Assembly: GCA_020137815.1 (NCBI GenBank)
Contig: CM035360.1
Coordinates: forward strand, 501,001-565,000
Direction: 5' to 3'
DNA length: 64,000 bases
Origin: Hormiphora californensis
Lineage: Eukaryota; Ctenophora; Tentaculata; Cydippida; Pleurobrachiidae
The translations under genes and the position numbers were made by a program. The notes under the pieces are model-generated. The model made no database searches and was not told the origin of the DNA. It was given only the letters and a program-made list of their open reading frames with translations. Shown here piece by piece: positions 10,450 through 49,799 of this stretch (its first letter is position 1; every line of letters starts with the position of its first letter).

Positions 10450-13400
10450 TTACTGATAAGATTGTCTTTCCAATGCAACAGGATTATAAACAGTTTTAAA
10501 TTGCATCGGGATAAACTCATACCCCGCAGCTAAATTGTCCAGATCTTTGCAAGGTTTTGAAACCATGTACCCTGCTGCAAGATCCATCACCATGCACTGG
10601 TACCTACTGATATCCGTTATCGCCTGAAATATATTACAGCTGCAGTTAGCATCAACTCGTACAAGACTGGGGTGTCACGTGATTCTTTTTTTGTAATATC
10701 TGATCAAACTCACGTCTAATGAGGTGATCATCACTACAACGGCCGTGGACGGACCTACCACAAAAGTGTTCAACAATATATACCTTTAGCTCTGGATTAT
10801 AAAATGTCCCCTGATTCCCTTGTTCGTAATGACACCCAAAATAAGCCAATCCCCCCTCTGCACCCCAGTCCAGACACTGTCTGTCGTACAATCGGAGGTC
10901 GGTCCAGATCGTTAGTCTTGCTGAGTCACGTATTGGTCGGAGTGACAGCCCATAGCATGTTTCCAAGACAACTCTCAGTTTTCCATCAACAGACTTTCTA
11001 GAGAGACACATCTTTCCTTCAAGATCACTGAGCTGAATAATATATCCGTCACTTTCAGTTGTTTACGGTTTGGATGCATTTGAAATAGGTGTCACACCAA
11101 CACAATCGGACCCCGATTTACCGGGAAAATCCTTTCCCCTGAGGATAACTTTACCTCTTTCGCTATTATCGTCTCGCCATCATACGAGTCAACATTGGTC
11201 ATCACATTCTGCCTCATCCATCTGAACGATGTTGATTGTTTAGTACTCCCAGATCAATTTGCCTCAACTCTCAACTAATATTAGGGTGATCCATAAAGAT
11301 TTGCACTTGGCCCTTCCTGGTCGCATGTGATGTTGGGGACCAAAAATTTTTACAGGATCTTTTAGATTGGACTATTTTGGATTCCTAAGACCATACATGA
11401 AGTTCAGAACGGGTTTCACTGGTTGGGTGAGCGACCATGTCTAACCTCCAGTTGTGTTGCGATCTACGTGCCAAAAATCAGGTCGTGGTATTAGCCTTAT
11501 GCAAGCCGTTAAATGATTCCGGTAGGCCCAAGACTCTTTGTGGGTGAATAATGACCCCTTCTAAAGACATTTGAGCAAAAATTATGTCTAATCGGTTTTC
11601 GCACTCGATTTTGGGGGCTATTTTTAGAATTCGGTCAAAAACCCATTTTTTCACTTTGAAAGGCTGTCGCCATGGACCCGATGGGTAGTTTGTCATTATT
11701 TGAGGCTTAAATTGAGGTTTAGACTCTGCTCAACACGATCCTAAAGTTATCTGATGGTTTTGAACATCTTAGGTGACCTGAAATTCGAGTTTGAAAAAAT
11801 CGCTCAAAAACGGGCGATTTTTCATGGATTTTTGTGTCATAATTGTTGCGATTTGTTGTCCTCCACTGAAATTCTGACACTTTTTCTGCAAAAAAACGAT
11901 TGTTTGAGATGTCAACTGATACAGTGGACTACTTCAGGACCAAAAAAATTCGTTTGCTTATCTTTGTGGTTGCTTTTCGACCACTTTTTGGGTAAGTGAG
12001 ACGGCACCATGACCTATGACCATAAAATTCTTTACAGCGTTAGCACAAAATTTTTCCAGATCGCTAAAATGGTCGTTATGAGACCCAATTTCCATCAGGA
12101 ACAAGGTCCTGTAAAAATTATATGGCTCCGATGAGCACAAAGCTTTAAAAAATGCTAGTGCAAATCATTATGGATCACCCTAATATCTCACTAATATCTC
12201 ACTAATATCTCACTATTCCAGCTTACGTGAAATCTTTATCACACTGCAGCTCTCGAAGACGTGCTTTTGTTGCGTTGATTAAACTCATCTTCTCCTGTAT
12301 ATCCACATCAAATAGATAGAGTTTATTGACATCCCAGTACATTTCATCCGTGAAGTAGGTCTGAAAAGTTAATGGAACTGTAAAAATTTGGAACAATTAG
12401 AAAAATGTTTAGTTACCTTAGCAACAACTAGAAAAGTGTTACTAGTTACCTTAGCAACAACTAGAAAAGTGTTACTCGTTACCTTAGCAACGATTAGAAA
12501 AGTGTTAATTATTACCTTGGCAACAATCCCGGTGTTCAAGTTGAGGTTTCTAGGCTTCTTCCTATCTCCATGCACTATGGGCTGCCTCCGAGCGGTGTAA
12601 TGTAGAACCCTAGAGCATGGCACATACAGCACCTCTCCACCACAATACCAAGACTTTAACCCAATCTCTATATTCTCCGAGCCCCAGCCCTCCATGCCAG
12701 CACCAAAGTAGTCAACCTCATCCAGGAATTGTTTGGTGGCTAGGAACGCTCCACCTAGGATAGCAGCGGTGCGGTAAGGCACTGTGGATCTTTTTACATT
12801 GCCAAACATCCATGTAAGGTAGTAGTCGAATTGGAGGGTGTTACCATCATACGTCCAGTACTAGGAGAATGGGAGTTAGTTACAAAGATTAGTTAGTACA
12901 AACTTGATTACTTGAATTAGTTACAATAATAAGTAAAACACTTTGTTTTCAGCAACATTAGTATAATAATATATTACCGAATCTTTGAAAGTGTCCCAAA
13001 AGTCGAAGACGGGTGCAGCAATGTTTTTATAGTTCCTCTCCACTACTTCCAAAAGAGGCCCAAGAAACCCTGGCTTCACCTCAATGTGACTATCCAATAC
13101 CAACACTACCTGAATTAGGGACGGAGACAGATAATTAGCTAACATAAATTTGTCTGCAGGCGCCACTTTATCTCATTTGTCAGGACAGATAACTAGTCTT
13201 ACATTTTGGGCTTTTTTCTATTGATATGCTGGTTTTATATCGATCTACCGAACCCTCACAGAGCGCTGTGAGCTACACAAGTTTTATATTTAAATCGGTT
13301 TGTCCTCATATCTCTACTAAATATTATATCGGGTTTATCTCCCTATAACTCACATCTCCAGTAGCCTGCTGACAGCCCCACCTTCTACTGAAGATAAGCC

Positions 13401-14550
13401 CCACATTTTCCTCAAACCTGTGTTGTTTAACTGGCACCGTGAGCTGCTTTAGTAGCCCCTCTAACAACGTCAAATCATCTGAAAACAGTTGTAGTTGTTA
13501 TCTTATTATCGGCTACTGCATTGACTTTGAGTCAAGAAGATAATTCGGGCAGGGAAGACTATTGTTAACATTTCAAATCTCTCCCTAAATCCCACTCTAT
13601 CTGTATTCAAACAATTTCTTACAGTGTGCGGTGAGGTTGGAGGCATCATCAATGAGAATCATCTCGTGGAAGTTGTCAGGTGGTATGGACCTTATCACAG
13701 TGTAGATGGACCGGAGCAGAAGGGAGAGCAGCTCATTGTGGTAATTCATTACCACTGATACTTTTAGAGGACTCTTCTTATACACGATATCTTTACATCT
13801 GTAGGTATATTGTGGTCACTATTATAATATCAGCGCTTACTTTACCAATATCAATATCACTAGAACTCACTAGAGGCAAGTCAATAACTGATCTAAAATG
13901 GTAAAACTTTTCTTCTCTTACCAGGAACCGACCGAATCAGGAAATACTGGTCCCTGATTGGCTGATAACCAGTCACGTGACCTAAATAACGAGCTCTGAT
14001 TGGTTGTTTACTTGGTTCGGTCGGTTCCTGGCTCTTACCCCTTCTTCCCAAAGTCTTTAATGTCATCTCTGATTATAGGTAGGGAGTCCAGGTACGATTC
14101 ATAGTACCCTTCCCTCGCATTAAAAGCGCTATCGTGCATCTTCTTTAACGCCGCACCATACTGAAGGCTCTCCTGTATCTGCAGTCTTGCCCGGTACCCC
14201 GCATACGTCTCACTGAAACAAGGCAGGCAGAGAATAGGCATTGATCAGGGAAGAGGTAATCAAAGGGAGCAGTGATTTCATCGATCTGGAGTTAATTAAC
14301 TAATTAATTAATTAAGCTATCTAATTTATTATCTAACTAAATCTAAACTATCTCACAAGTAAAGTGCTCCAGATGAATGATCCTCCTCCTGCACCTCCCC
14401 TTCATTGATCGATGCAGCAGCTGGGTGGACCTCATTTCCCAGAGACTCTACTAGACGGCTCCTGTTTAGTTCCCGTAGCTCCACTAGTACTACAATAACA
14501 AATGAGGCGTATACCAGAACCACCAGCTTCTTTAGTATCGGGTACATCAT
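10450..14550 (-). CDS. GALNT: Polypeptide N-acetylgalactosaminyltransferase, ten exons
   Basis: A Golgi type II enzyme that starts mucin-type O-glycosylation by moving GalNAc from UDP-GalNAc to Ser/Thr. Exons: 14,357-14,550; 14,039-14,212; 13,623-13,798; 13,354-13,478; 12,978-13,109; 12,516-12,860; 12,227-12,360; 11,155-11,221; about 10,784-11,051; 10,450-10,623 (about 596 aa). Splice phases agree at all joins except exon 8 to 9. Exon 1 has a signal anchor (LVVLVYASFVIVVLVEL). Exon 3 gives the nucleotide-binding strand VSVVMNYHNELLSLLLRSI and ends in ILIDDAS. Exon 5 has the metal-binding DxH as LDSH. Exon 6 has the catalytic flap region GGAFLATKQF, then MEGWGSENIEIGLKSW and YVPCSRVLHY. Exons 9-10 form a ricin-type lectin domain. 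The stop is at 10,450-10,452. Two mobile elements sit in its introns. The exact family member is not assignable. Confidence 0.9.
11282..12182. mobile_element. Non-autonomous DNA transposon, 0.9 kb, in GALNT intron 7
   Basis: The ends tagggtgatccataa and its near-perfect inverse (ttatggatcacccta) continue inward to about 29 bp with one mismatch. Flanks give atat on both sides, although the site is palindromic so the true duplication length (TA or ATAT) is ambiguous. No transposase frame is present. The end sequence recalls Tc1/mariner-type elements, which is only a guess. Confidence 0.75.
12395..12525 (-). repeat. 33-bp tandem repeat copying the GALNT exon 6 splice donor
   Basis: On the coding strand exon 6 ends GTTGCCAAG|gtaataatta. 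About four copies follow of a 33-bp unit that repeats GTTGCTAAG|gtaac plus acacttttcta. Each copy carries the last three codons and a usable GT donor. The unit is 11 codons long and stays open, so use of a downstream donor would insert multiples of 11 residues. Confidence 0.8.
13915..14037. mobile_element. 111-bp MITE with 16-bp inverted ends and 6-bp target duplication
   Basis: Element 13,921-14,031 begins CCAGGAACCGACCGAA and ends in its exact inverse. Both flanks are ctctta (13,915-13,920 and 14,032-14,037). It landed in the donor of GALNT exon 2, and the duplicated bases (taagag on the coding strand) keep the donor intact. Truncated relatives lie at 15,811 and 34,463, and a 1.4-kb relative with the same ends at 49,800. 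Confidence 0.9.
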
Positions 14551-15451
14551 ATCAATATCATAGACTGACTGGAAATGTGTAGCTATATTATCGGGGTTTG
14601 GAGGTTATAATTTTAACACAACATCAACTTAAAACTATAACTACTTGTTAACAATATCTGTTATGGGGTGATATGACGCATTGATTTCAAAAAATTAGGG
14701 TAAATTATCGTGTACAAATTAGGATAATATTATCAGACCCTCAACCTATCTTATAGGCTACATCTTGGAGCGCTCTAGGACTAAACTGTTTCAACAGGCA
14801 TGCTGTGAGGTGCCTATGTTATCATGATAGTATTTGCAGTAGACTAAGCTGGAAAAAGGGAGATAGAGAAAAAAAGAGAGAGAGAGAGTGTGTGTGTGTG
14901 AGAGAGAGAAAGAGATTTATATATCTCGCTCTTTCTCAACGGATTAAAACAATAGTTGGACCGATTGGAAAGATGTGCCTTCTATTTTTTTTAGTTTCTC
15001 ATACTAGTGTCTCACCTCGTAAATGAAGTGTGAGCGACAGAGCACCCAAGCAGAAAGAACTCTTCCCCTACTGTCCAGGTGAAAACACACTAACCCGTGG
15101 GTGATATCTGTTTAGCACGTGTCGTGTGCTTAAGAGTTCATACAGGTGCAGTGAGTGGGGATGTGGTGGATGGATCTTAAATCTTCATGATGAGGTGTTA
15201 GTTCTCATCATGGATTACAACTGCTTGGTTGGTTGAATATAAATTTTTGTACTCATCAAAAAATCTCAATGAGCCATGTTTCCCAATCCTAACTATGTAC
15301 CACCTCATATAATACCAGATAACAACACATTTCCTTATAGCAATATACCATGGCCCATCCCTAAAGACCACTCAATACTATGTAAGGATCTCTAAGGAGA
15401 GGATTCCTCTACCACCAAGATAGTGCACCTCTATACAGGGAAGCTGAAACC
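14551..15451. promoter_or_regulatory. Divergent intergenic region between GALNT and TMEM63 genes
   Basis: About 900 bp separate the two divergent start codons, so both promoters should lie here. The region holds a short purine tract with (gt)n (14,860-14,910). I see no convincing TATA box. 5' non-coding exons are possible: an acceptor-like tatacag precedes the TMEM63 ATG by about 15 bp. Confidence 0.45.
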
Positions 15452-28534
<13,083 letters not shown>

Positions 28535-28922
28535 ACAATAGATAGACTCTAGTAGACAGTAGATAGAGTTGTACATATATTGAAAAGTCTCAATCCATTC
28601 TGAAATCAAATACAGAATACAGTTAATATTCTTTTTTTCAATTTTAGTTTATGTAAAGTAGATAGTCTGTTGAAAATGTATTGCATATTTTATGAAGTTG
28701 TTACAGCTGTGTGTGTTACAACTGTGTAGTTTTTAGGGAAAAGACCGAATTGATTGATCAGTGATCAGTGTAAAATATCTCTGGTTGGATTATGACTTTT
28801 GTTGAGCAGTTATTTAAAGAAAAGTGAAATGTTAATTGTGATTAGGTTTTAACTTTGTTTTATAACAACGTTTTTCCATTTGAACCTTGTTGGGGGTCGG
28901 ATCGGGGTCAAACAAACATATT

Positions 28923-29678
28923 AGGGCGCGCACAGACTGTTCATGCGTGATCATGTCCATAAGTGGGCAAGATTTTGATCAAGTCACGCAGACTGATCAA
29001 GCTTGATCATCTGATCAAGCTTGGACAGTAAAAACTGAAACTTATTCATACCTACGCGAAAACCACTGTACCCGACTAATTTTGATGCTCTAAATCACGT
29101 AAGCTAGTTTTCAAATCCTTCGGAGGTCGGGAATGTGTCCTAATTGGGCATAATTGGGTCTAATTGACCCCACTTACAACTTGTTACCTGGAAATGACGT
29201 GAGCGCACTTTTCCGACTAATTTTGATACGCTGAATCACATAAGCAAGCCCCCAGAGGTCGGGAAATGCCCTAATTGAGCAATTAAGGCCAATTAGATCC
29301 AATTATACTCAATTAGGACACTTTCCCGACCTCTGGGGGCGTGGAAAAGTTGTTTATGTGATTCAGCGTATCAAAATTAGTCGGAAAATTGCCCTCACAT
29401 AAGCGTCTATTATTTCCAGTTTTAAGTGGGGTCAATTAGACCCAATTATGCCCAATTAGAACACTTTCCTGACCTCTGACGGATTTGAAAACTAGCTTAC
29501 GTGATTTAGAGTATCAAAATTAGTCGGGTACTGCAGTGTTTTTCGCTTTGATATGAATAAGTTTCAGTTTTACTGTTCAAGCTTGATCAGATGATCAAGC
29601 TTGATCAGTCTGCGTGACTTGATCAAAATCTTGCCCACTTATGGACATGATCACGCATGAACAGTCTGTGCGCGCCCT
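28923..29678. mobile_element. 756-bp foldback element
   Basis: The ends agggcgcgcacagactgttc and its inverse begin arms that pair over almost the whole length: gatcaagcttgatcatctga near each end, then inverse pairs with ctaattttgat and gaggtcggg. Arms are roughly 370 bp with several mismatches. No open frame and no clear target duplication. Confidence 0.85.
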
Positions 29679-30394
29679 CACTGCAGAGTGCAGCTGTTTG
29701 GTTGGTTGGTTGGTTGGTTGGTGAGAGCGGCTGGTGAGAGCGGCTGGTACAGTTTGGAGCCTTTGGAGCACGTTCTAAACTGTTTTGTTGGGTGAATCAC
29801 TAGCCTGATCTCCTTACTAAGTGAGTATACCCATGGCAAAACGCCAAAACAATTATCATACCGTCTGCCTAGCATCATACGTCTAATTCTAGGCTATTGT
29901 TTGGCCATGAGTATGAATAATGACACATTTATAGCCTAAAATCTACAATATGGCCCCATCTCAAGAGATAGAAAACCACTAGAGATCCTAAGCCCGTTTT
30001 GTCTGAGTCTGCAGGCAGCTTGGTTTATCATCTGTCCAGAGTCAATTGACTCAAGACAAGATCAAACAAAGCACGGCCCTTTAATCATCTCAGATTTTGT
30101 CTTTGAGGCATGGTCATTACTCATTATATGGGGCATCCAGGTACAAACAGCTGGCTGCATTCGGTGCTTTTAGAACTGCATAAATGATAAAATAATAATA
30201 ATAGCAGCATTTCCAACTTTCTGTATAAAATACCACTTGTATCATTGGATAGAGGATGCACCTGTCTTTTCTATCTTTTCTATTTCTATCTCTTCGCGAC
30301 AGCTCGCATGTCGATCGTTGTTGGTAGAGTGCCGCAGAGAGTTGATATATCTGTTCTTGACTGACAAGTCACCAGTCCCCCCTCTTCCCCCTGT

Positions 30395-30690
30395 CTGGCG
30401 CCGCGACCCATACAGCCTGCACCTGGTCCTTGTATCACTTTTTTTTGACTTTTAAATAGTTGACAATCTCGTCCCCCTCGATTTCTGATCCAGCTCCTAG
30501 GAGGAGGGACTACATGGGGGCCCTGACCTGGCCCCTTAATCTGTGAGGGGGGCGGGTCAAGCTGCGATTAGAGAGTGAGCTGGGGCTCTATTCAGTGACT
30601 CCGCCCCCTCTCTGTGATCACCACATGGGGCCTTTTAAGCCATAATATACGGTTTCTTAATCATTGGTCTTGCATTAGTCCCTTTCTCTC
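30395..30690 (+). repeat. Dispersed repeat, second copy
   Basis: Shares ctgtctggcgccgcgaccca with 25,255 and the ordered blocks described at 20,235. It is interrupted by about 60 bp of extra sequence. Confidence 0.55.
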
Positions 30691-30893
30691 CCTTATTATA
30701 CCTCTCAACTCATCTCTCCCTCTTCTATAGAAGATAGAATTCTATCCTTCTTTGACTCTGACCTCCCTAATCATCGCTCTTTCTTCTAGGGGGTATATTG
30801 TGCAATCCCTCAGATCATGATCGAAGCCCCTTCGGCCTTCGACAGTCGACAGCTAACCCACTCTAGTAGCGTTCGACCCTCTGTTTGAGTAAA

Positions 30894-45156
<14,263 letters not shown>

Positions 45157-46579
45157 GAGAATAACTACTCAATGTCTCCCCCTGCGGGGCGATATTATCG
45201 AGATACGATATGATCTGGATCAAGATATGATGATGGTATGTACCTTGGCAAGAAATAACACGTGCCCAGCCAAACAGTGTGGAGCCCTAGATCACACGTG
45301 GTAATAACAATAGTTCTGGGTACGTGACATGTGGTAAAGAGGATACCGTGTAAAAACAAAGACAGAAATTCAGAAATTGTTGCCATGGAAACCTAAAGAC
45401 TCTGATCTTTCCCAGATAATACAGTGTAGATACACAGTTGCATGAAAAACCAAAATGTAGTATTACAACTCACGGAGTTACTTTAGGAACAAAACAAATA
45501 GAGTTTAGAAATACAAATAACAGATTTAATATAGTTCATGTGTTGATTTGACCATGTTAGATTTAATATATTGAGTTCTTTATTTAACTGCGATATAATT
45601 TTAACTGCACAATTAATTTACTGAAACGAACTTTCAGATGCAATAACACCGTTCCTTTTCACTTCTATTATAATTGACAACTCGTAAACTATCAAATTGT
45701 TGCACCTCTGCAAGAGTGCTGTCTGGAGATGCCGCGACCCGATCTAAGCGCACTATCAGACAGTTACAAATTGAGTGCAGGGGTGATCGCCAGACATTCA
45801 ATCACTTCCGGATTCAATGCTTCACCGCTCTCCTTCCCTTCCTCCCCGCTCTCCCTGCATTCTGTCGACAGCAGCCAAACAGATTGTCCATCATTCTCCG
45901 GAATCGACCCATGGTTTCAGCTGTCCTGCTGACCTGCTGCTATTAAGATATGAGTAAAGTTTTAAAGCTAAATTAGCGTAGCTACTAAAATAAACCATGC
46001 ATATAAAATTGAAAAAAGACACGCGGCTGGTAGAACTATGAATAGTGAAAACCCGGAACCAAACAGCAACTAGGTAGGTGTTTGTTGAATGTGTCGTACT
46101 TTCATCAACTGCCGCTGCAGATGTGTAAGTTGAATTGCTCCGGACACAGTGTCATGCGACTCGAGATGTGTAAACATGGCCCTGCTTTGTTCCGGTTTTT
46201 GCTTTCCGGAAATACTTTGTTTACACATGGTTTTAAACATGTTTATATAGTTTTACACGTGGTTTTTGATTCAACCAGTCACACAAAAGTTGCCCGGATC
46301 AATACATGACATGTTATAAGACACGGTGTTTAGTTTGAAATATTCAAAACTAATTAACTAGAATTATATACTTAGCAACAGCTACACCGTGGCGGCTAGT
46401 TTATAACGCATTCTAACTTCTGTCATTCAATCGGCTTTGGGTCCATCGCAACCTATTCTCGCACGACGTCGATCCCACTCAGGTATCAATGTGCAGGCCA
46501 ACGATCGCGGCTTTGGATTATTGATACTCCATACTGTAAGCCAGTAGAAGTCCGTAAACGAATTCTAAATATCATGATA
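45157..46579. other. Intergenic, no gene seen
   Basis: 3' flank of the TSP gene and 3' flank of the convergent GPCR. Short open frames at 45,674-45,946 have no recognisable domain. A block at 46,440-46,500 (atcgcaacctattctcgc, actcaggtatcaatgtg) also occurs at 27,465-27,545, so it is a dispersed repeat. Confidence 0.45.
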
Positions 46580-47659
46580 TTAGATATTAGTTTCCGGTAT
46601 GTTCTTATTGTCTTCACAGCGATTCCTGACATCGACTGGCACAACAGCTGCTCTTCTCGCACTGTGTTTATCGTTTTTAAAAACAGAACCTCTACTCATA
46701 GCGATATAAATTATTGGATTCAAGAATGAGTTCAATGGCGCTAGGACATTATAAGTGAAAAATAGCAGTATCATCAGACTAAAAGATCTACTCTGCATTT
46801 CTAATTCAATAGATGCTGCACTCAATTGATCCTTGTTTTTAATAATCAGTTGATCACCCACAAGCACACAAATCATATTAAACAAACTGAGACCGTTTAT
46901 AAATAGAACTCTAAGTGTGCTACCAAGGGACCGACCACTGCTGTTTTGAACTGGGTTCAACCACCGTTGGAAAAGATGCCACACTGTCATTGCTCCACAT
47001 ACGACACCAGCGCTTAGGAACACCCAGCTTGGCACAAAATAAATATACTCCAGACTCAGAGAAGAGATATAGAACTCTGATATATGTAACCCATTCTGAG
47101 GAAAACACACTTGGCAGTAGTTTACAAACACCGACTCTTTTAAAATGTAACCTGCATAAAATGAATAAAACCCTTGTAATAATGTCATGATACCAAAACA
47201 TAGGAAAAGGGAACCGAAAAAAGTTTTTCGTGGTATCTCCCTAAAGGGGAATTTTATCTGTAAGAATCTCGCTACTGTAAGATAGCTAGTAATGATAAAC
47301 GGAGCATCATAGAGAAATTTGTATGTAAAGGAGTAAATTAAGCATCTTTGCGTAACATTTCGATTCATGTAGTAATAATATTGATCTTCACATATGTCTG
47401 ATTGCGTAATGTCGTTAAAGCAGTTTGGGTCTTTTTGTTTCCAAAGGCCGACAGCTAGTCTAGTACCGATGAAAGGACAGGCGAAGAGATCCACAGCGCC
47501 GAGCACAAGGTAAAGGTCTCGTGCGAAGGATGAGTTTTTCCAGTAGTTGTGTCGTAGTACTAGGAAATTGAGAGGAATTCCAATTACAGCTAGCAGAATG
47601 AAGAAGATCATCAGTGGAAAATCTGGAAATGAAGTTCCTCCTTCACTAAAAATTGCCAT
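46580..47659 (-). CDS. Class A (rhodopsin-like) G-protein-coupled receptor, intronless
   Basis: A single-exon, 359-residue protein with seven hydrophobic helices; an orphan receptor by sequence. Helix 1 has IGIPLNFLVL (conserved Asn). Helix 2 has DLYLVLGAVDLF (the LxxxD site). The end of helix 3 reads TVARFLQIKFPF, where Ala-Arg-Phe replaces the usual Asp-Arg-Tyr. Cysteines in ICEDQ and in NYCQVCF could form the helix 3 to loop 2 bridge. Helix 7 ends NPIIYIAMS, the NPxxY motif. The unusually long first outer loop (WKQKDPNCFNDITQSDICED) carries a nearby Asn-glycosylation site (NRNVTQ). Such divergent intronless class A receptors expand in many invertebrates. Ligand and subfamily cannot be assigned. 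Confidence 0.85.
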   Translation of the reverse strand: MAIFSEGGTSFPDFPLMIFFILLAVIGIPLNFLVLRHNYWKNSSFARDLYLVLGAVDLFACPFIGTRLAVGLWKQKDPNCFNDITQSDICEDQYYYYMNRNVTQRCLIYSFTYKFLYDAPFIITSYLTVARFLQIKFPFREIPRKTFFGSLFLCFGIMTLLQGFYSFYAGYILKESVFVNYCQVCFPQNGLHISEFYISSLSLEYIYFVPSWVFLSAGVVCGAMTVWHLFQRWLNPVQNSSGRSLGSTLRVLFINGLSLFNMICVLVGDQLIIKNKDQLSAASIELEMQSRSFSLMILLFFTYNVLAPLNSFLNPIIYIAMSRGSVFKNDKHSARRAAVVPVDVRNRCEDNKNIPETNI

Positions 47660-49057
47660 TTCTAAATAGCTAGTTTTTTATCACTGGGGAATAAAAATAA
47701 ATTAAACAAGAATTATTGCATTATTGTTTTCTCAGTATTACTGCAAAATAGACACAGCTCGTCCTAATTGATAATCCATTAGGACGCTGTGTTATGTCTC
47801 AGTTCACCAATTAAGCAAATATAATCCCTGGCCTATGTGTACAATCCATTGGATTATGGGTAGTGAGAAAAGGAACGGAGGGAGCACATACTGAATCAGC
47901 AGTAGAGATTGTTACTGGGAGATTGGAGAGAGCTAATGGGACTTAGCTGGCATAGCTAAGTTTAGCTTTTATACATTGGGAGAGGATATGGGAGACGTGG
48001 AACATTCTTCGGGAGAGCATACCGAATCAGCAGTGGAGAAACTAGAAATACTAGGCAAACTAGAGAGATAGAAAGCTATAGCTGTAATATTTCAGCACAC
48101 ATGACCTCCCAGTTACCTCCCCGGTATGGCCTAGTCCACTAGTTTATTGCACCATTTTGGGCCCTAGATTTTCTAATTTCTATCTGCTAGGGATGGTTGG
48201 GTGCTTGGCAGCGGGCTGAGGTACAGGTGCTGCGCCCGCCTGGATATGGCACCTCTGGTCTCTGCCCACCGGAGCGGGATGGAGAGAGAGTGTAGGGTCT
48301 GTTGGACGACATCTTTTGAGACGCATAATTGGTGGGGAAACTTGGCTTAGTTTCCCATTCCTGAGCGCCTAGCCAACAGGCCGTACTCGCGAAGGAAAAA
48401 CGTTACCTTGATCCAGACTAATTCCAAACTCAAGAATTTCTCAAAGGCAAAATGTTACACGGTCGCTTGTAGTGAGAAAACGGTAATGGAAAACGGAGAT
48501 ACAGTAAGACGACGCGTTATGCAAAGTGTGCGTCTCATTACTGTATTTCCATTACGGTAATGCGACTACAAGCAGCACTGATATGTAGTGGGACAAAGTA
48601 CAAACTCAGGATTTCTGATGTTGCACTAAAGAGGGTGACTGTTATATCACACTTCTAATAAACATGTACAAAAATTGTCAAACTAAATAAAGTTATACAT
48701 CCAATCCAGGCCGCTCAAAACGAAACCGAGTGCGAGGGGCTTCAGGAGGAACCACAGCAACCCAACCCTATCGAAAACGTTAGCTTGTTCCAGATCCACC
48801 TTCTCTGCGGCACTATTATAAATAAAATAACATTAACTCTTGTGAGGAAGTTTAGTTTTCTCCTTCCGGCTGGACAAAATGAGTAGACGGGGTTTTTTTT
48901 GTAGAAGAACGCGTTCAACCGATCCTTATTCTCTATTAACTCTTGTGGTGTATGAAATTACACGATAAAGTTGTCAGTATTATACTGAGATTATTATACA
49001 AACAAACAGCTGTGGGTTCTCTCTATTTGAGTTCAGATTGCATGGTAGGTGGGGAAC
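47660..49057. other. Intergenic, repeats only
   Basis: GPCR upstream region with a doubled phrase (accgaatcagcagtggaga and actgaatcagcagtagaga, 47,890 and 48,028), then a hairpin repeat at 48,425-48,575. No gene recognised. Confidence 0.4.
48425..48575. repeat. Short hairpin repeat, related to 58,196-58,540
   Basis: gtcgcttgtagtgagaaaac with cggtaatggaaaacgg is inverted about 80 bp later (ccattacggtaatgcgacta). The inverse of the left half matches 58,336-58,410 almost base for base (cttactgtatct, ccattaccgttttc, actacaagcgaccgtgtaac). Confidence 0.75.
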
Positions 49058-49240
49058 CTATTTGAGAGCATCTCGAGTCTTGTTAGCTGCCCTGTTTGCT
49101 TCACTCTTACAACAACTGAATAGGTTCCTCATCTTCCGCTTGAATTTATCCCACGCGGAGTTGTTGAGTAAGGGGTCAACAAACGCAGAGCCCATTTTAC
49201 TAAGAGCTGTAGTATAGTAGTCACCAGCTATATAACAAGG
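49058..49240 (-). CDS. Possible last exon of an unidentified gene
   Basis: After an acceptor-like ccttgttatatag at about 49,228, the minus strand reads GDYYTTALSKMGSAFVDPLL, then NNSAWDKFKRKMRNLFSCCK and a stop. The pattern of a small helix end, DPLLNN, a basic amphipathic stretch and a cysteine pair resembles the helix 7/helix 8 end of a class A GPCR. No upstream exon was found, and the next 8 kb on that strand is satellite and mobile elements. It may be an orphan exon or a remnant. Confidence 0.35.
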   Translation of the reverse strand, partial: PCYIAGDYYTTALSKMGSAFVDPLLNNSAWDKFKRKMRNLFSCCKSEANRAANKTRDALK

Positions 49241-49604
49241 GAATATTATTAACAACGGTATAAATATGAAATAAAAAAAGTCAATATCACGTCTAAGTCA
49301 TGGGCCTAATTTCCTAGCTGTTAAAGGTAAAACGGGGATTACGTGGCCATGTCCGATCAAACTTTATTCGCATAGTCCGAATTGCAACACAAACAACTAT
49401 AAGTTTCTCAACTCATAAACATGATGACACATGCGCAGCCTCACCAATATTAGTAGGATGACACATGCATAGTTTATATAGCCTGACATGTATATTAGTA
49501 ATACTTACATATACTGAATGACCGGCCCAGTGTATATATAAGCTTACCAGACCATTGTCTAGTTTCCGTATTGCAGATACGCTCACACATGTCCCTTTGT
49601 TTCA

Positions 49605-49799
49605 CTGATATCACCATAGTAAACAATATCCGATAATGATATCACCATAGTAAACAATATCCGATGGTGATATCACCATAGTACCCAATATCCGGTGATG
49701 ATATCACCATAGCAACCAATATCCGGTGATGATATCACCATAGCAACCAATATCCGGTGATGATATCACCATAGCAACCAATATCCGGTGATGATATCA
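49605..49799. repeat. 31-bp satellite, left part
   Basis: About six copies of the unit gatgatatcaccatagcaac plus caatatccggt. The first copies are more diverged (gtaaacaatatccgat). The array is cut here by an inserted element with exact target duplication. Confidence 0.92.

Larger units (their letters stand above)
28535..30893. other. Intergenic region between TMEM63 and the TSP gene
   Basis: TMEM63 3'UTR sequence is followed by a hairpin element (28,923-29,678), a short (ggtt)n run (29,697-29,722), AT-rich unique sequence, and a dispersed repeat (30,395-30,690) also seen at 20,235. No gene recognised. Confidence 0.5.
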
